Of a DNA stretch of 64,000 nt, positions 29,723 to 44,821 are shown piece after piece. Location of the stretch: NCBI GenBank assembly GCA_038503065.1, contig JBCAMK010000014.1, forward strand, positions 1,178,001-1,242,000, written 5' to 3'. How positions within the stretch are numbered: the stretch's first letter is position 1; each line of letters starts with the position of its first letter. Source of the DNA: Paragyromitra xinjiangensis. Taxonomy: Eukaryota > Ascomycota > Pezizomycetes > Pezizales > Discinaceae. The notes under the pieces were generated by a model. It made no database searches. It was not told the origin of the DNA and saw nothing but the letters and a program-made list of their open reading frames with translations. The translations under genes were made by a program, and so were the position numbers.

Positions 29723-30460
29723 TACCTAGAAAACTTGGATTTTCTGAGCATTTCGTTCAGGGCATGCGACCCCCTCAATGGTCAAAGGACCGTATACTTG
29801 GCCCTGTAGCTAGCCTAGCCCTGTACAAAGTTTCAAGTCAGGTGAGGTTCCTGCTTTGGCGTTGGCACTGGCAATGGCGCGGGCCCGACATGGAGGCAAG
29901 GCCTGCGCCTGGGCCGGGGGTCGTCTCGAGTCCCTATCATTTCAGGTATCATGGGCGCCAAAATATGACTGGGCACCACAAAGGGAGTAGAGGGAGCCTA
30001 AACCTAGTTCGAAGGAGAGTATGGTTGTTGAGCATAGCGTCATCCGCTCTTAGGACATAGCGCTTTCATTGCCAACTACCAGTCGCAACTTTCTAACTTA
30101 TGAATCATCATGGATTGCAACCATACATCAGCGATCCGCTGCCGATTCAAAAAAAACTGTACAAGGGCTTTAATACCTGGAAGGGGGTGGTGGAGATCCC
30201 AAATGTTTGGTCAGTTCAGTTAAATGTAGGGACGTCACCTCAACAAAACTGGTACCACTGTACATTATGCTAGTGCTTAAGCCACTATTACCGTCCTTAA
30301 CCCCACAGAGCCTCTAGACGGAAAGGTTACTACTGTGCGGTGGATCTAACTGTCTCCATACCCGAACTTTTCGATCTAATCTCCAGCCTACCCCACCCAG
30401 TACACCGTCATGTACAAAACAACTCAGCCATGAAGAAAATACTGTTTTGTATTCTTACAC
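29723..30460. other. Intergenic, no gene seen
   Basis: This stretch separates the transposon block from the gene block. It contains a 98-codon frame (29764-30060) with no recognisable features. It includes the 3' flank of the acetyl-CoA acetyltransferase gene. Confidence 0.5.
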
Positions 30461-31992
<1,532 letters not shown>

Positions 31993-32717
31993 ATTGGGTA
32001 GTGGATGAAGTGTTGCCAACTGCTTCCTAGCTGTGGGAACTGATCTATCTTGAGTGGAGCAGTCGATGGTAAAAAGAAGCCGAGTACAATTCTACTTCTT
32101 TAGCTTGCGCTCAACAGGAAAATTTCATGGATCCACAGCTAAAAGGCGACTATTCTTTGAGGAGTCGTTGAATATGTACACACGCCAAACGAAACATGTC
32201 CCGCATCTAAGCGGCTGCGGAGTTCCCCACATGATCAAGCAAGGGACCATGCAATACCGACTTCCGAGGTTACTTCTACGGAATGCAGCAAGCTGCGCAG
32301 TGAGGCTGGGCACGAGACCAGAGGCTACCCATCAAAACTGGAGCAACGACTCCGAGCAAGTACCTATGTAGTTGTATGTCATACCACCAATTGGCACAAA
32401 TCATTAATACCCGTAACACGGCTGAACATCTGGCATTTTATATTACTTCGAGCCCTCATCCTCAATTAGATACAAACCTTTCTTGTACTCCAACCCCAGA
32501 GACAATAGTCCTCCATCTATATTTCCGCTTGGCGTGGTTGCTGCTGACAAAGGTAACATGGCCCGCACAGCGGTTTAGCCTAGTCAGCTTTCACACGTTC
32601 CCCTCCCCCAACTTCACCGCTAGCTATTGATAGATTCACGAAACCAAACCTTTCTCATTGATATCTTCTACAATAATTTCCTCCTCTCTCACCTGATCTG
32701 ATAGTCGAATCTCGGCC

Positions 32718-33411
32718 ATGTCGACCTCCGCTCGTCGCCGCCTCATGAGGGATTTTAAGGTGGGCAGTCCCCTCTGCCAGAGCTCTAGGCCTACGGGGTC
32801 TAGTCTGGGCCTGTGATCCCAAAACCTTGGCTGACCGAAGATGTCTGATTCTCTAGAGAATGCAAACTGATCCTCCAGCTGGTGTCAGTGCTTCTCCTAT
32901 CAGCGATAACGTCATGACATGGTTTAACTCCCTATCTTTGGCTTCAATCCTTTGCCGGGTTTATTGCCGTTCAGTTAACTTATGGTAGAATTCTGCAGGA
33001 ATGCCGTCATAATTGGGCCAGTGGATACGCCTTTCGAAGACGGAACCTTTCGCCTCGTGATGCACTTCGAGGAACAATATCCGAACAAACCACCCGGAGT
33101 TAAGTTCATTAGCGAGATGTTCCACCCTAACGTCTACGCCACTGGAGAGCTTTGCTTGGACATTTTGCAAAACAGGTGGAGTCCGACATATGATGTGGCA
33201 GCCATATTGACCAGTATACAGAGGTTTGCCTTCTACTTGAAGCGACTGGTGGTTGACGGTTCTTCTTGCTGATCAGGGCATTCGTAGTCTTTTGAATGAC
33301 CCAAATACCTCTAGCCCTGCTAATGTCGAAGCCTCCAACCTTTACAAAGATAACAGAAAAGAGTATGTCAAACGAGTTCGCGAGACTGTGGAAAAGAGCT
33401 GGGAAGGTTGA
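32718..33411 (+). CDS. ubc2: Ubiquitin-conjugating enzyme E2, RAD6/UBC2 (151 aa, four exons)
   Basis: The RAD6 E2 works with RAD18 in postreplication repair (PCNA ubiquitination) and with BRE1 in histone H2B ubiquitination. Exons: 32718-32759, 32857-32921, 32999-33223 and 33288-33411; introns 97, 77 and 64 bp, all in frame. The product starts [16 protein letters not shown], continues PPAGVSASP and [18 protein letters not shown], and carries the active-site Cys88 in [12 protein letters not shown]. It ends [14 protein letters not shown] without the long acidic tail of the budding-yeast protein. Length and sequence match filamentous-fungal RAD6 closely. The first exon ends at FK, and the start ATG has a CT-rich leader before it. 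Confidence 0.97.
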
Positions 33412-34476
33412 TTATAGAAGCTGGTTATCGCATAGTTGCCAGGTCTCGTAGGGCAGTACTTGAGCAAAGTTGCAATGTAATGAAAGAAATAAGCTAGCTG
33501 TGTGATCGGTTCGGCTTCGTAAACATCTATCTTATGGCTGATAGTATCGAAAGAATTGGGTTTTTGTTCGCATCTCCCTTGGGTACTGGTCTCTAAAGAG
33601 GTAGTTCTGTTTCGCTTTTCGTCAACACAACACCTGGAACTCATTCATATCTACTCTATATCTTTTTCTCCGCATCATCTAGCTTCTATTTGTCTACCTG
33701 GCAGCAGTCAGTGAATTTGATAGCCTTCTTGTGACCGGAGCTTGTAGTTTCACCCATCACCCACATTCAACCCACTAGCTTCGAAGATTTCGATAAACAC
33801 CTGGATGCTGCCTGATCGGAAGCGTTTTCAGTGTTCTGGGATACGGTAAGCGAATCCAGAGAAAGGTTGCGGATCTCTTTGCGGGCCATGCTGGCCATAT
33901 GTCGGTGCACGTCGTGTGGTTTCATTTCGTTCTCCATTCTAAGTTTGGATCTCTGTGGGGTGGATCATCCATCAAGCGAGGGGAAATTTCCTGATAGGGC
34001 AGCTGTCGTCCTAAACAAGAAGGATAACGGGCCAAGAACCCAACGACAATTGGGCCCTGTACCTCCACCGACTGCCTCAAAGCAATAATTTCCTTAGGAG
34101 ACAAGGTCACTAGTAATATGATAACAGGAAGAATTCCAACATCAATCTCTACAACTCCGGAACTATATCTACACCAATAGTAACATCATTCGTAACGATT
34201 CATTTCCCTTCCTCTGCTTCCCCGGGGTGACTTCTGGACCCGCTGCGGGAAACCCCCTCACCCGTCTCCCCTTCTCCGTCCCTCCAATTCCCCCTCTCCT
34301 CCCGCTATCCATCCTGTTCCATTATCAGCCGCACCATCTACTTCAACTCCCTCGTTAATTCACATCAGTCATCGCTTCCGCATCTCTTTCCGGTCATCCC
34401 ACCTTCAATAATTCCCCTAGGTCTACCGACCGCTTTCTCTTCCACTGAACTCCTTCTATCTTCTTCTCAAGAAATC
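33412..34476 (+). promoter_or_regulatory. Intergenic region and CT-rich promoter/leader of the kinesin gene
   Basis: No gene seen. From about 34200 to 34476 the + strand is strongly C/T-rich (CCCCTTCTCCGTCCCTCC, then CCCCCTCTCCTCCCGC), the usual core promoter/leader signature of well-expressed filamentous-fungal genes. Confidence 0.5.
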
Positions 34477-37400
34477 ATGGCGTATGCTTTCCCTTTCTCA
34501 ACATTCCCTCCTTTCTTTCCCTCTGCGCAGGCCCCTAGTCACTGCTAACTCAGAGATACAGGAGTGGTACTGGGAGCTATAACACCATCAAGGGTATATT
34601 GCAGCTGTTCCCGCACACAGCATCCCAATCAGAGTCCGCTGACATGCATTTCGCGTCTTTCCACAGTGGTGGCTCGATTTCGGCCGCAGAACTCGACTGA
34701 AATACGGGAGGGCGGGGAACCTATAGTTACGTTTTCTTCCGAAGATACCTGCGAGTTGGTTGTGAGTTGTCACTCAACATTAGCCTCTTCATCCCAGCTT
34801 TTCCCAGAGGGTTTGGCAGGGTTTGGCTAACAATTCATTTCCAGAGCAAAGAAGCTGCTGGCGCATTCACCTTCGATCGTGTATTCGATATGAATTCTCG
34901 TCAGAGTGATGTTTTCGAGTTTTCCATCAAGCACACTGTTGATGATATTTTGAACGGTTACAACGGAACTGTCTTTGCCTATGGCCAGACGGGTGCGGGA
35001 AAGTCATATACAATGATGGGTGGAGATATTGATAATGACGTTTCGAAGGGTATTATTCCGCGAATCGTGGAGCAGATCTTCGCATCTATCTTGATCTCAC
35101 CGGGGAACATCGAGTACACTGTTCGGGTATCATACATGGAGATTTATATGGAGAGGATTCGCGATTTACTTAATCCAGCAAACGACAATCTGCCGGTACA
35201 TGAAGAAAAGAATAGAGGTGTTTATGTGAAGGGGCTGTTGGAAATCTACGTCTCGAGTGTTCAGGAGGTTTACGAAGTCATGAGAAGAGGCGGCTCAGCA
35301 AGGGCAGTTGCAGCGACAAACATGAACCAGGAGTCCTCTCGATCACATTCCATCTTCGTTATTCAGATCAACCAAAAGAACGTTGAAACAGGATCACAAA
35401 AAGCAGGTTACCTATATTTGGTGGACCTCGCAGGCTCTGAAAAGGTTGGGAAAACAGGAGCTTCTGGGCAGACCTTGGAGGAAGCGAAGAAAATCAACAA
35501 GTCCCTTTCGGCTCTAGGAATGGTCATCAATGCGCTGACGGATGGAAAATCTACACATGTGCCTTATCGAGATTCAAAACTCACGAGAATCCTACAGGAA
35601 TCTCTGGGTGGTAATTCGAGGACGACTCTGATTATCAACTGCTCACCCTCTTCTTACAACGATGATGAGACGCTATCCACTCTTCGATTCGGGATGCGAG
35701 CCAAGTCGATCAAGAACAAGGCAAAAATCAACGCAGAATTATCGCCGGCAGAACTTAAAGCTTTGCTCAAGAAAGCTCAACATCAAAATCTTACATATGC
35801 AGAATACATATCATCACTGGAGGGCGAGGTAATCACATGGAGACAAGGTGAAGCGGTTCCAAAGGAAAAGTGGGTTCCACCATTGAAGGTGGATTTGCCC
35901 AAAAAGGCGACAGAAGCAAAAAGCAGCCGCCCAGGTCGACCAGATACGCCTTCAAGACTTGCATCTACCGAGGCTCAGGCACCTTCGCGACCTGACAGCC
36001 GGATCGATGTCAGATCCTCAACACCAATAACTCTCGATAAGGACGAGAAGGACGAATTTCTTCGACGGGAGAACGAACTACAGGATCAATTAGCGGATAA
36101 AGAATCCCAATTAGCCGCCACGGACAAAACTTTAAACGACCTTAAGGAGGAGCTAGCGTTTCTGAAGGAACATGATTCCAAGACGGGGAAAGACAACGAG
36201 AAGCTAGCAGGGGAGGTTAACGAACTCAAGATGCAGCTAGAAAAAGTTTCCTTCGAGAGTAAGGAGGCTCAAATCACTATGGATGGGCTGAAGGAGGCAA
36301 ATGCCGAGTTAACATCTGAGCTGGACGAGGTTAAGCAACATCTCCTGGACGTTAAGATGTCCACCAAGGAAACATCGGCAATGTTGGACGAGAAGGAGAA
36401 GAAGAAGGCAGAAAGGATGGCTAAGATGATGGCTGGGTTTGATCTTGGAGGAGATGTATTTTCAGACAAGGAGCGGATGATCAGGGAAGTCATCGAGCGA
36501 TTAGACCTCCTCGAAGAGAATTCAGCATCAGGCGAAGAAATAACACGTGATGATTTAAAAGAGCTGCGCGCTAAATTACTTGAGACCCAGGGTATCATAC
36601 GGCAGGCGGAGCTTTCATTAAACGAGCGATCGGATGAACAGGAAACGGCACAAAGGCGAAGAGAGGAGCTAGAAAACAGGCTATTTGCGGTGGAGAGGGA
36701 ATATGAAGAGCTGCTGGAGAAGAATCTCACAGACGATGATGTTGCGGACGTTAAAAGTAAACTTGAACAAGCCTATCTCAGTAAACAAAGTGTTGAGGTG
36801 CAGATGCTAGAGGACTTGAAGAGAGAAGTGGCAAAGAAGAGCGAAGATAATGAGAAGTTGAAAGCATCGGTAGAGGAATTACAGCGAAGGGCCAAGGCAG
36901 GGGGGGCTCCAAATGGTTCTTCTGCTTCGTTACCAAACGGTAAGACAGTAGCACAACAGATCGCCGAGTTCGATGCGATGAAGAAATCACTCATGCGTGA
37001 CCTCCAGAATCGCTGTGAGAGGGTAAGCCGCCTCCCGTACCTAGATTTTTAAGACTATAAATACTAATATCACTAGGTTGTTGAGCTGGAGATCAGTCTC
37101 GATGAGACGAGAGAGCAATACAACAATGTGCTTCGATCTTCGAACAACCGTGCGCAACAGAAGAAGATGGCATTCCTGGAACGAAATCTGGAGCAACTTA
37201 CTCATGTTCAGCGGCAGCTCGTTGAACAAAATAGCAGCTTGAAAAAGGAGGTTGCCATCGCGGAGCGAAAATTGATTGCACGAAATGAGCGAATCCAGAG
37301 TCTAGAAAGCTTGTTGCAGGACTCCCAAGAGAAATTGACGGCTGCGAATCACCGGTCTGTTCAGCTCATCCTACAAAATGCGTATATCACATCGTACAGC

Positions 37401-37660
37401 ACTAATAGTAGCATTGTAGATTCGAGGCACAACTTACAGCCGTGAAGGAACGATTGGAGGCTGCTAAAGTTGGGACACGAGGCCTCGGAAATCCATCAAG
37501 CTTCAGCTTACAGGGCTCTCGTATCGCAAAACCTTTGAGAGGCGGTGGTGGCGGGGATGCCAATGGCGCAGTGCAAATACTATCCGGAGTGCAAGGGTCC
37601 GCAGCCCAGCAAGAGGCCCAACAACCCAAGCGATCATCATGGTTTTTTGACCGAAAATGA
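34477..37660 (+). CDS. kinA: Conventional kinesin heavy chain, kinesin-1 (942 aa, six exons)
   Basis: Plus-end-directed microtubule motor for vesicle and organelle transport in hyphae. Exons: 34477-34481 (only ATGGC), 34562-34593, 34667-34761, 34845-37022, 37077-37354 and 37420-37660; all junctions keep frame. The motor starts SYNTIKVVARFRPQN. The P-loop GQTGAGKSYT is at about 90-98, switch I NQESSRSHS near 207 and switch II VDLAGSEKVG near 238, followed by KSLSALGMVINAL and HVPYRDSKLTRILQ. The neck linker follows KSIKNKAKIN, then a long heptad-rich stalk from about 430 to 860. The tail has a second coiled coil (REQYNNVLRSSNNRAQQKK) and a glycine-rich C-terminus (LRGGGGGDANG) ending WFFDRK. 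Length matches fungal kinesin-1. The 5-nt first exon is unusual but gives MASGTGSYNTIKV. Confidence 0.95.
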
Positions 37661-39033
37661 TGAGATGATATACGGGACGCCAAGTATATAAACGATGTGG
37701 ATTGATTGTTCAATAACGGGTGCCGGTGGAGAAGAGATGCTTTTTCTGATGGTGCTGCTCGACGTTTCCTTGCTACTTACCCCCCTTTCCTCTTTTTTTC
37801 GGGCAGATTTGGATGGATGGGAGCCTAGGATTGAAATATTATCATGTCCGAAGGAGTAGATTCTTCGTTTTGACCTTTACTTTTGTTTTGTATTGTTTTT
37901 CTCCCTTGCCTTATGCCCGTGACGTATTTTTTTCACTCTGTACCGCCCCCTTTCGGTCCTTTTGTTGCAAATTTGGTCCGTCTTTTTATTCGTAACCATC
38001 CTCATGCTCATGTAGGATTCGTGTACAGTGTGGGTAATACCTCTGCTACATAGCTTTAGAATGTTTGGATCTATTGCTTAAAGATAGAGCAATATCCTCA
38101 TGTAGGGGGAAACGATGAAGGAGGTATTGGTTTGTGTGTCGTTTACTTGCTCCATTCACAATTCGCCAGAGGCCATCGAACCCTCCTCCGAGTTAAGTAT
38201 TGAGCACAAGCAGAAGGAAAATGTGCTGACTCGGAGCGCTACTCCACGCAATGCGACTACCTTTGAGCGGAGAGACTACCCATCCACTATTTCTCAAAAT
38301 GCTAAAATAAAGTCAATGTAGTTACTGCCACCAGAAGCTGGAGACTGGTTCGGTAGGCCCGGGTAATCAGTAAGGACTAGCAAGGGTGTGACTCAAGCGA
38401 ACGAAAGCTTCTTTTCCTTTGTGGCAGCTGACGACCTGGGACTGGGCTGAATGGCTGACTCAAGGGCGATTGATTGGCTGGAGGAAGGAAATGGTGCGCG
38501 TTGCCAGGCTACCTTATCCGCTAGCGTTGACGCACTCTCCTGAGCCGCAAGTAACTTGTATTGTCCCCGTATCATCCCCCGTTCACGTTCAAGATTGAAA
38601 CTATCCATTCCATCCGTCACTCATCTCATCGCGTCTTATTGCCTTTCGCCTCGCCCCCTAAGCTACCCGTTCTTCGTCTAACCTGAGCCAAAAGGTCACA
38701 ACCTGGGCTGAGTAACGTCAAGATCCTCTTGGGTCGTGCACTACCCGATAACTAGCATACCAGTATTGGCCTACTACCCATAACCTACTGATATACTTGA
38801 CTTGATATCCCGTTGCCGCACACCTCTGTCTTGCCCCAGATCCTGACTGAAGCAGCAGCCACGAAAGTGCGCAGGATACTTTTCGTGATCGAGTCGCGGA
38901 CCGTCCCGTCACTTTCTTCCACACGCACACGCACACGCACACACACGCCATTCGTGTGCTCCTCGGTTCCGCGAGCTTCCTCTTTGGTTTTTTCTCGCGT
39001 CTTTTTTTCGTCTCGCGCCATTATTCAACCACC
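37661..39033. other. Intergenic, no gene seen; CA/CG microsatellite near its end
   Basis: It holds the kinesin 3' region and the promoter of the next gene. At 38919-38948 there is a short (CACACG)n-type microsatellite about 90-115 bp before the start codon at 39034, i.e. in the 5' leader. Confidence 0.6.
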
Positions 39034-40820
39034 ATGTCCGCTTATCCGCCCACGCCCGTCGCGTCGCCCAAAGTCTGTAACGGTAGCCTCGTTGGTCACC
39101 CGGAACGTTCCTCCAACAATCTGGGGGTATTTACTACCCCCAGCACGCCCGAATCCATGACGAAGTCTCCCATTTTAACAGGCGAGGAACTATGTTCTCC
39201 TACAACCTATACCAATACCACAACCACAACCACAACCACTTCCACCCCTACAACGTTCACCTCTACCCCTCACTCAGACACCGTTTTCACAATCCCATCT
39301 CGACACAGTTCCGTCCCCAGAGAACCAAGAACCACTTTCAACTCTTTGCCTTCTCTGATCCAACTGCAGATACTCGAACTTGCCCTTCACGACAGCGGCT
39401 ACGCGGCTTTGACACCCAACCTACTCGACCTTAATGATCCTCGGTTTATCAACCACAATTTCTTCACCCTTCTCGATCGCCGAAATGTCTGGAGACGACT
39501 ACTACGCGTTAATAAGCTTAGCCACGCGATTTTCACACCTAAGCTCTATTCGCCAGCCGTGGTCACGAGTATGACCCAATTGAATGCACTCAGTGGGTAT
39601 TCGTACCCAGAACGCGACCAAAAACAGAAAGGCCGACAGAATCCAATGTTTCACACTGGCGATTTCAATTTGCACGATAGCCAAACTAACATTCCTTGTC
39701 ATGCCAAGCGAAAAAAGGTTGGAGAAAGATCAGGGAAAAGAGTGAGGGAGTTGGTGTTGATAATTGCGAATCTGCCTGGCATGCTTGACTCGAATGTAGG
39801 ACCGAGGTTTCCGGAGTGGTATATCCAAGATTGGATGCGGTACGATTTGGAAGCTCTGGGGGTGGAAAGTTTAACAGTCCTTGCACCCTCTAAAGGTGAT
39901 TTGCTATTGATTTCCTTTTTCCTCCTATGCCCATATCCTTCGAAGCGCAACCGTGTTGATGCAGTCCTCGGACGACAACAGCGATCGCCGCCAATATTCT
40001 CCATGCGACCCTACCAAACCATGAAACCATAAAACATATCCACATGGAAGTTTCCACCGGAGAACCATTTTTTGCTCCTGACGTGAGGTTTTATAACCAC
40101 TACACCCATGATCCTTCAACGGATCACATTTGTCCCCGGCTGGTACTGCACAGCCAACGATTGGAGTCACTCACTATCCGGAATATGCATGTCTGTCGAC
40201 ACCTTTTTGATAACCACGATTGGCCAAACCTCAAATCTCTTAACGTGTTCTTTCATAGCGGGAACCGTGGTTTGTGCAGCAGCGATGCGGGGGCCCATGA
40301 AACGTGGTTTGCTGAGAACGAAGTCAACGACACGTGCAGAAAGTTGTGGAGACTTTGCACACTGAAGCAGGACGTTGTGGTGAGGATGTATGCGTGGTTT
40401 GACATCTTGACCAGGTCCCAGGGTGAGATGGATTGTTCTTGGCGCACAATGCAAGGTTGCCTGATTTGTAGGACCGTCCCGAAGGGGATAGCTACCATAA
40501 TGAGTAGTGAATGGTGGAAAGCGCTCGCCGACGGAACAGAGCGTTTCAGAACACCCAGCCCCTCATTGTCAATGACGACAAGGTTTATGAACGATAGCGA
40601 GGAGGTCGAAGATGGCAGCGATTTTGATGATGATGATGTAGAGAATGTCCAAGAATTCCAGTACCAAGACGAAAGCGACGGCTACTTCGATCTTGAGAGC
40701 TCTGTGGATGAAAGTGGCATTCCCATGTCGAGTGTACCAAGACACAGCGAGACAGATGTGGCTGCGACACCTTTATTTACGTTGCTGCCGAAAAAGCCAA
40801 GGCAAATGAAGATACTGTAA
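39034..40820 (+). CDS. F-box-like protein of unknown function (566 aa, two exons)
   Basis: Exons 39034-39895 and 39982-40820. The intron 39896-39981 (GTGATT...ACAACAG) joins APSK to AIAANILHATLPNHETIKHIHM in phase 1. The first ~110 residues are Ser/Thr/Pro-rich with a threonine run (near 39,210-39,250). The segment TTFNSLPSLIQLQILELAL...NVWRRLLRVNKLSHAIFTPKLY resembles an F-box followed by a leucine-rich helix, as in fungal substrate receptors of SCF ubiquitin ligases. Later parts (LESLTIRNMHV, PNLKSLNVFF) look like degenerate leucine-rich repeats. The C-terminus is acidic (SDFDDDDVENVQEF). No specific homologue is recognised; the F-box call is tentative. Confidence 0.8.
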
Positions 40821-43370
40821 TTCGTTCCCTTTTCTGCGCACCATCGCTTCTGCTCGTCTTTCTTTTCACTTCCCTTTTTGGTCGACAGCAAATTTGTTTG
40901 GTAAACCGGGTGTACGGGCGGCGTCGTCGGCGGGCAGGCAGGATCAGGCGTTTATTTTTTAACAGGTGATGGGGCCAACGAACAATAGTCAAAAAGCTTG
41001 TTATATTTTTATGAGAATTATTGGGAATCTATCTTATTTTTGCACAAGTACTTCTTGATTCGAAGTTTAAACTTCTTTCCTCGAGCACTGACCAAGTACT
41101 TTCGATCTTCTGTCAATGTAATGCCCTTCCCCCTAGAGATTCAGTATATCCCTTGAAGAACTAATGTATCTGTACTTGCAATAGTCTCAGCCAACTTACA
41201 CACATCCTATTGCTTATCAGTTTTTGTCCAACAGGCAGTACCAAAGGAGTGTTTGCGAACCCTCATATTCAAAACTGCCATATAAGTCATATACTATTCG
41301 TACAAAGTCCACTTGGGCTAGGGTAAGTAGAGCGATCCTAAGGACCTGGTGCCCATGATCTTCAAATGTCACTCGGCAAAATATGAGCAAGTTTTGCTGG
41401 AAATAGTAGGCACACAATAGATGAGAAACGGACCGTCTGAAGGCTAATAGCACACTCCATTAGATCATCGCGTAACTTTCCCAACAGCCTATGTACTAGA
41501 TCGTTTGTGTATCATTCCCACAACCAAAATTACGCCCGAAGAGCATCAGTATTAGGAAGTGCTTCCTAAATATCGCCGAATACATACGATATAGGGTAGA
41601 GGAAAGTTAATTTAATAAAAATCACGCACATATACACATACACGCAGCACACTAGGCCCTTCTCTCGGCTCAATAAGTTCGATACCAGTAAGGAGATTAG
41701 ATATCCAAAAAGCGCACCTTAAAATGTGCGGTCCGTGACGCAGATAATAGATAAAAGCTTGATCACTTGACCCAGTACAGGCCCGATATATAGACCCAAC
41801 CCGCACACTTGAATCTCTCATGACAATGTGCATAATTAGGTGGCCTGGTTCTGGTAAATTATATCTTGGACTAGAAAACCTGTCAGTGGATAATATGATA
41901 TATCCACAAGCATTCAAATTTATTGCCCACCCCAGATCGATCAGTGCTTTCAAAGCCCGCCCAAACCCTGAAAATCCACTCGTCGCAAATCATTGAGGCT
42001 ATAATCCTTGGAAATCCACAGCCTTTATCCTATCTGTCCGGCTATACCCACTACCAAACCCCATTCCCCGATCCGCTCCATGGTGCGTCCAAAACAGTGC
42101 AGTTGGGACTAGTATGATTTAAGTCATACTTCTGCCCTCTATGATCCGTAGGAAACATTATAGTCATCATCCTTGTGCCTGGTTTGATATAACTCTAAGA
42201 CAGGAAACATTATTAAGGTATCAGCGTCGGCTGAGTAATTATTAGTTTCTAGTATCGGTCACTTTTTTATCGTAGTTCCGGAATTCTTTCTAATCCTGCA
42301 AAGAACCACTTCATGGCTTTTACTCATAAAACAGCCGTAGTCTATTCTCGTCCTTTTGTTACGTATACCCCAAAGCCCTCTCCTCAATCTGGTGACACAA
42401 TAATTTTGTCTGCGATTTTTACACTATTGGATAGCTGATGCTACATTGACTAACATAGAATGATGTTAGCTATAGCTGTACCGTATCAGGCTATTCTCGT
42501 ACCAGGCACTTTAGCCTTACTTTGTAACTAATCTCAACATAAGAGAAGATAAAAATTTTCCAACCCTCTTTCCCATCTTTTGCGCAACCATAGCTAATAT
42601 TATTACATAGGAGTCATAGACCGCTAACGATAGTAAATACCCAAGGGACTTTGCGTCCTATCCCCCAAACCATGATACTGTGTGAACCTTTCCAGGACCC
42701 GCTTGCCCCTGATAGCGTAGCTAACGAAGTCCATCATTCTCTGAAAATATGAGATTGTTTTTAAAAACTATAATTGACATGGGCAGGTAAGAGTACAATT
42801 TCGATTTATTTTAGTTTAGAAATATCGAGAGATCTTATTTGGATCCAATCCCCTGCTTTCTGAGCGCTGGTGGGCATTGCTATTCTCTTCTACCAGATAG
42901 CCGAGTGCGAATTCATGATTAAGACTTTGAAGTAGTGCGCAAACTAGCACTTAGTCAGGCTCTTAACACTTTTCTAGCCTACTAGAGATGAGCTTTAATT
43001 TGCGGTATGGAATGAAGATTCAAGTTCGTTTCGATACAGCACCCAAAGGGAGATCCAATGGAAAAACGTTTTTGTACAAAAAAAAAACACCCGTAGCAGC
43101 TGCTACCTCTTACCTAGCAACCTTACACCCTGAAAAAGTGAGTGTTTAGAACTCTGCGACTGTGGGACACCACCGCGGGCATTTTGGGCGTCCCTAACAG
43201 CCAAACACATTCAGGTACAGCCATGGATTTTCTCTATCTCCTCTCAACATTCGTGAAGTCAACGCCATATTTTTCTGCCAACCTCGCACGCCTCCTATCT
43301 TCGTATCCAGGTGGATAGATCCCTACCGTGCTCGTTAGTTTATTTACTCCAGGAACCTAGAGTCCCGAAG
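40821..43370. other. Intergenic, ~2.5 kb, no gene seen
   Basis: AT-rich, with frequent stops in all frames and no domain-like translation. No repeat matching other parts of the window was noticed. Confidence 0.5.
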
Positions 43371-44012
43371 CTACCAGGAGGAAACAGAATCCGCACCTCG
43401 CCCCTCGCCGATATCCGAGATAGTGTCCTCTAGCGGCCGTCTATGAGTCGCCCTAAACATCTCCTTCCTAGTAACTTCATCCTTATTGAAGTCTTTAACC
43501 CAGCCAGTCAACGAGCCACCAGTGTAATCAAAGACGCCAAGAACCAGCGCCAGCCCAGCACCGTATCCAATGACAGCAGGCATAGTGCGGACTAAAATCA
43601 CCAACATGAGTAAAGCTATCCGGGGAAGACTATGCAGCCATAAAAGAACCTACATCTAGTCCCCAAAATAGCGCCGGCAACAAAACCTCCAATCATCGGA
43701 TTCAAACTATCTTCCTTCTCTCGCAGATTCGCTGCAGCACTACGAAAGAACATGTATGAACCGCCCATGGCCGCTATTTATTATTGGTTAACCCTCCTAT
43801 TTTCGGATGGGTAAGCGGGAAGGCTTACCAAAAGTTGCGACAGTCCCACCGGTTTTAGTGATTACACCAAATGCGCCAACATTCTGCTTGGTAAGGGTAT
43901 TCTGAACTGCGCTCACGAACAATCCTGCACCACCGACAATGAGCGTGCCCTTGGTAGCAAGGCCAATCGCGTCGCGGCGCTTAAATGGAGGTTCTTCTTC
44001 ACGCGGCGCCAT
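43371..44012 (-). CDS. NADH:ubiquinone oxidoreductase subunit, NDUFA11 / 21.3b type, Tim17 family (174 aa, three exons)
   Basis: Accessory subunit of the membrane arm of respiratory complex I. Exons: 44012-43829, 43773-43654 and 43591-43371; introns 55 and 62 bp, both phase 1. The translation shows the four hydrophobic segments of the Tim17/22/23 fold: GLATKGTLIVGGAGLFVSAVQN, then GGTVATFAAMGGSYMFF, then MIGGFVAGAILG, then MPAVIGYGAGLALVLGVFDYTGG. The start APREEEPPFKRRDAIGLAT fits the fungal complex I 21.3b subunit rather than the TIM23 translocase subunits. The second junction (LGTRF-RTMPA) is the least certain part. Confidence 0.85.
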
Positions 44013-44821
44013 GTGTGCGGTGGTGGTATCTTCGTTGTTGGAAGGTGGATAGGGGAGAAAGTGGGTATGGTGGGGTGGATAGCCTGCAGGAAATGGAGTT
44101 CAGTTCAATATGTCTCAAAAATTCCGGAATAGAAGTGAGGCTGTTTATAAAACGGAATTAAACTCACTGATATCTTGCCGTAGTAGCGGGTGCACGTATG
44201 ATGTACCGCTCGTCAGCGATTCGGGTGATGATGCTTTGGAGGTTTAGATAGTCTAGATATTTCCCGCAACAAGCCCAGACGACGTTGTTTCCAGCCAATA
44301 AAATACACTGCTGACTCATCACTGCACGTACTGGACGGTTTATTCAACGCACAAGATATATCGGTTTCCAGCTATCCAACAACTACTAAATGCCTAGCAA
44401 CGTATCACCCATATACAATAAAAGTTCACTCGTGAGTACATCTATTCGAGGGGCTTTACACCTTTCCCTATGCCCATCAATGCAAAAAGAGAATAACAAG
44501 AATCTACAATGAACTGAATCATACAAGAAAATAAAGGGTAAAGAACCTTTTGAAAAATTGAAAGAAGGAAACAATTACGTTCGCCGCAATCAGATCTGTA
44601 CGTAATAATATCAAGACGAGCAGACACCCCTGAAGCCTAAACGATTCAGACGGACAAAAAGTGGGTGACTAATGAGCATAAGCGATCGCAGTAAAGACGG
44701 AAAAAAGAGCTGTAATGCTAATAGTAAAATGATAATCTTGACAAAACAAAATACAAGAGTCTTTTTACAACGATATCCTCCACTCCTATAGTCCCACGTT
44801 TTCGCTCAATTCGTTCTTGAC
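44013..44821. other. Intergenic, no gene seen
   Basis: It lies between two - strand genes, so it holds the promoter of the complex I subunit gene (near 44013-44100) and the 3' end of the TM9 gene. Confidence 0.5.

Noticed and set aside
29764..30060. A 98-codon ORF after the pogo remnant
   Set aside because: No domain, no splice context, and composition like random sequence.
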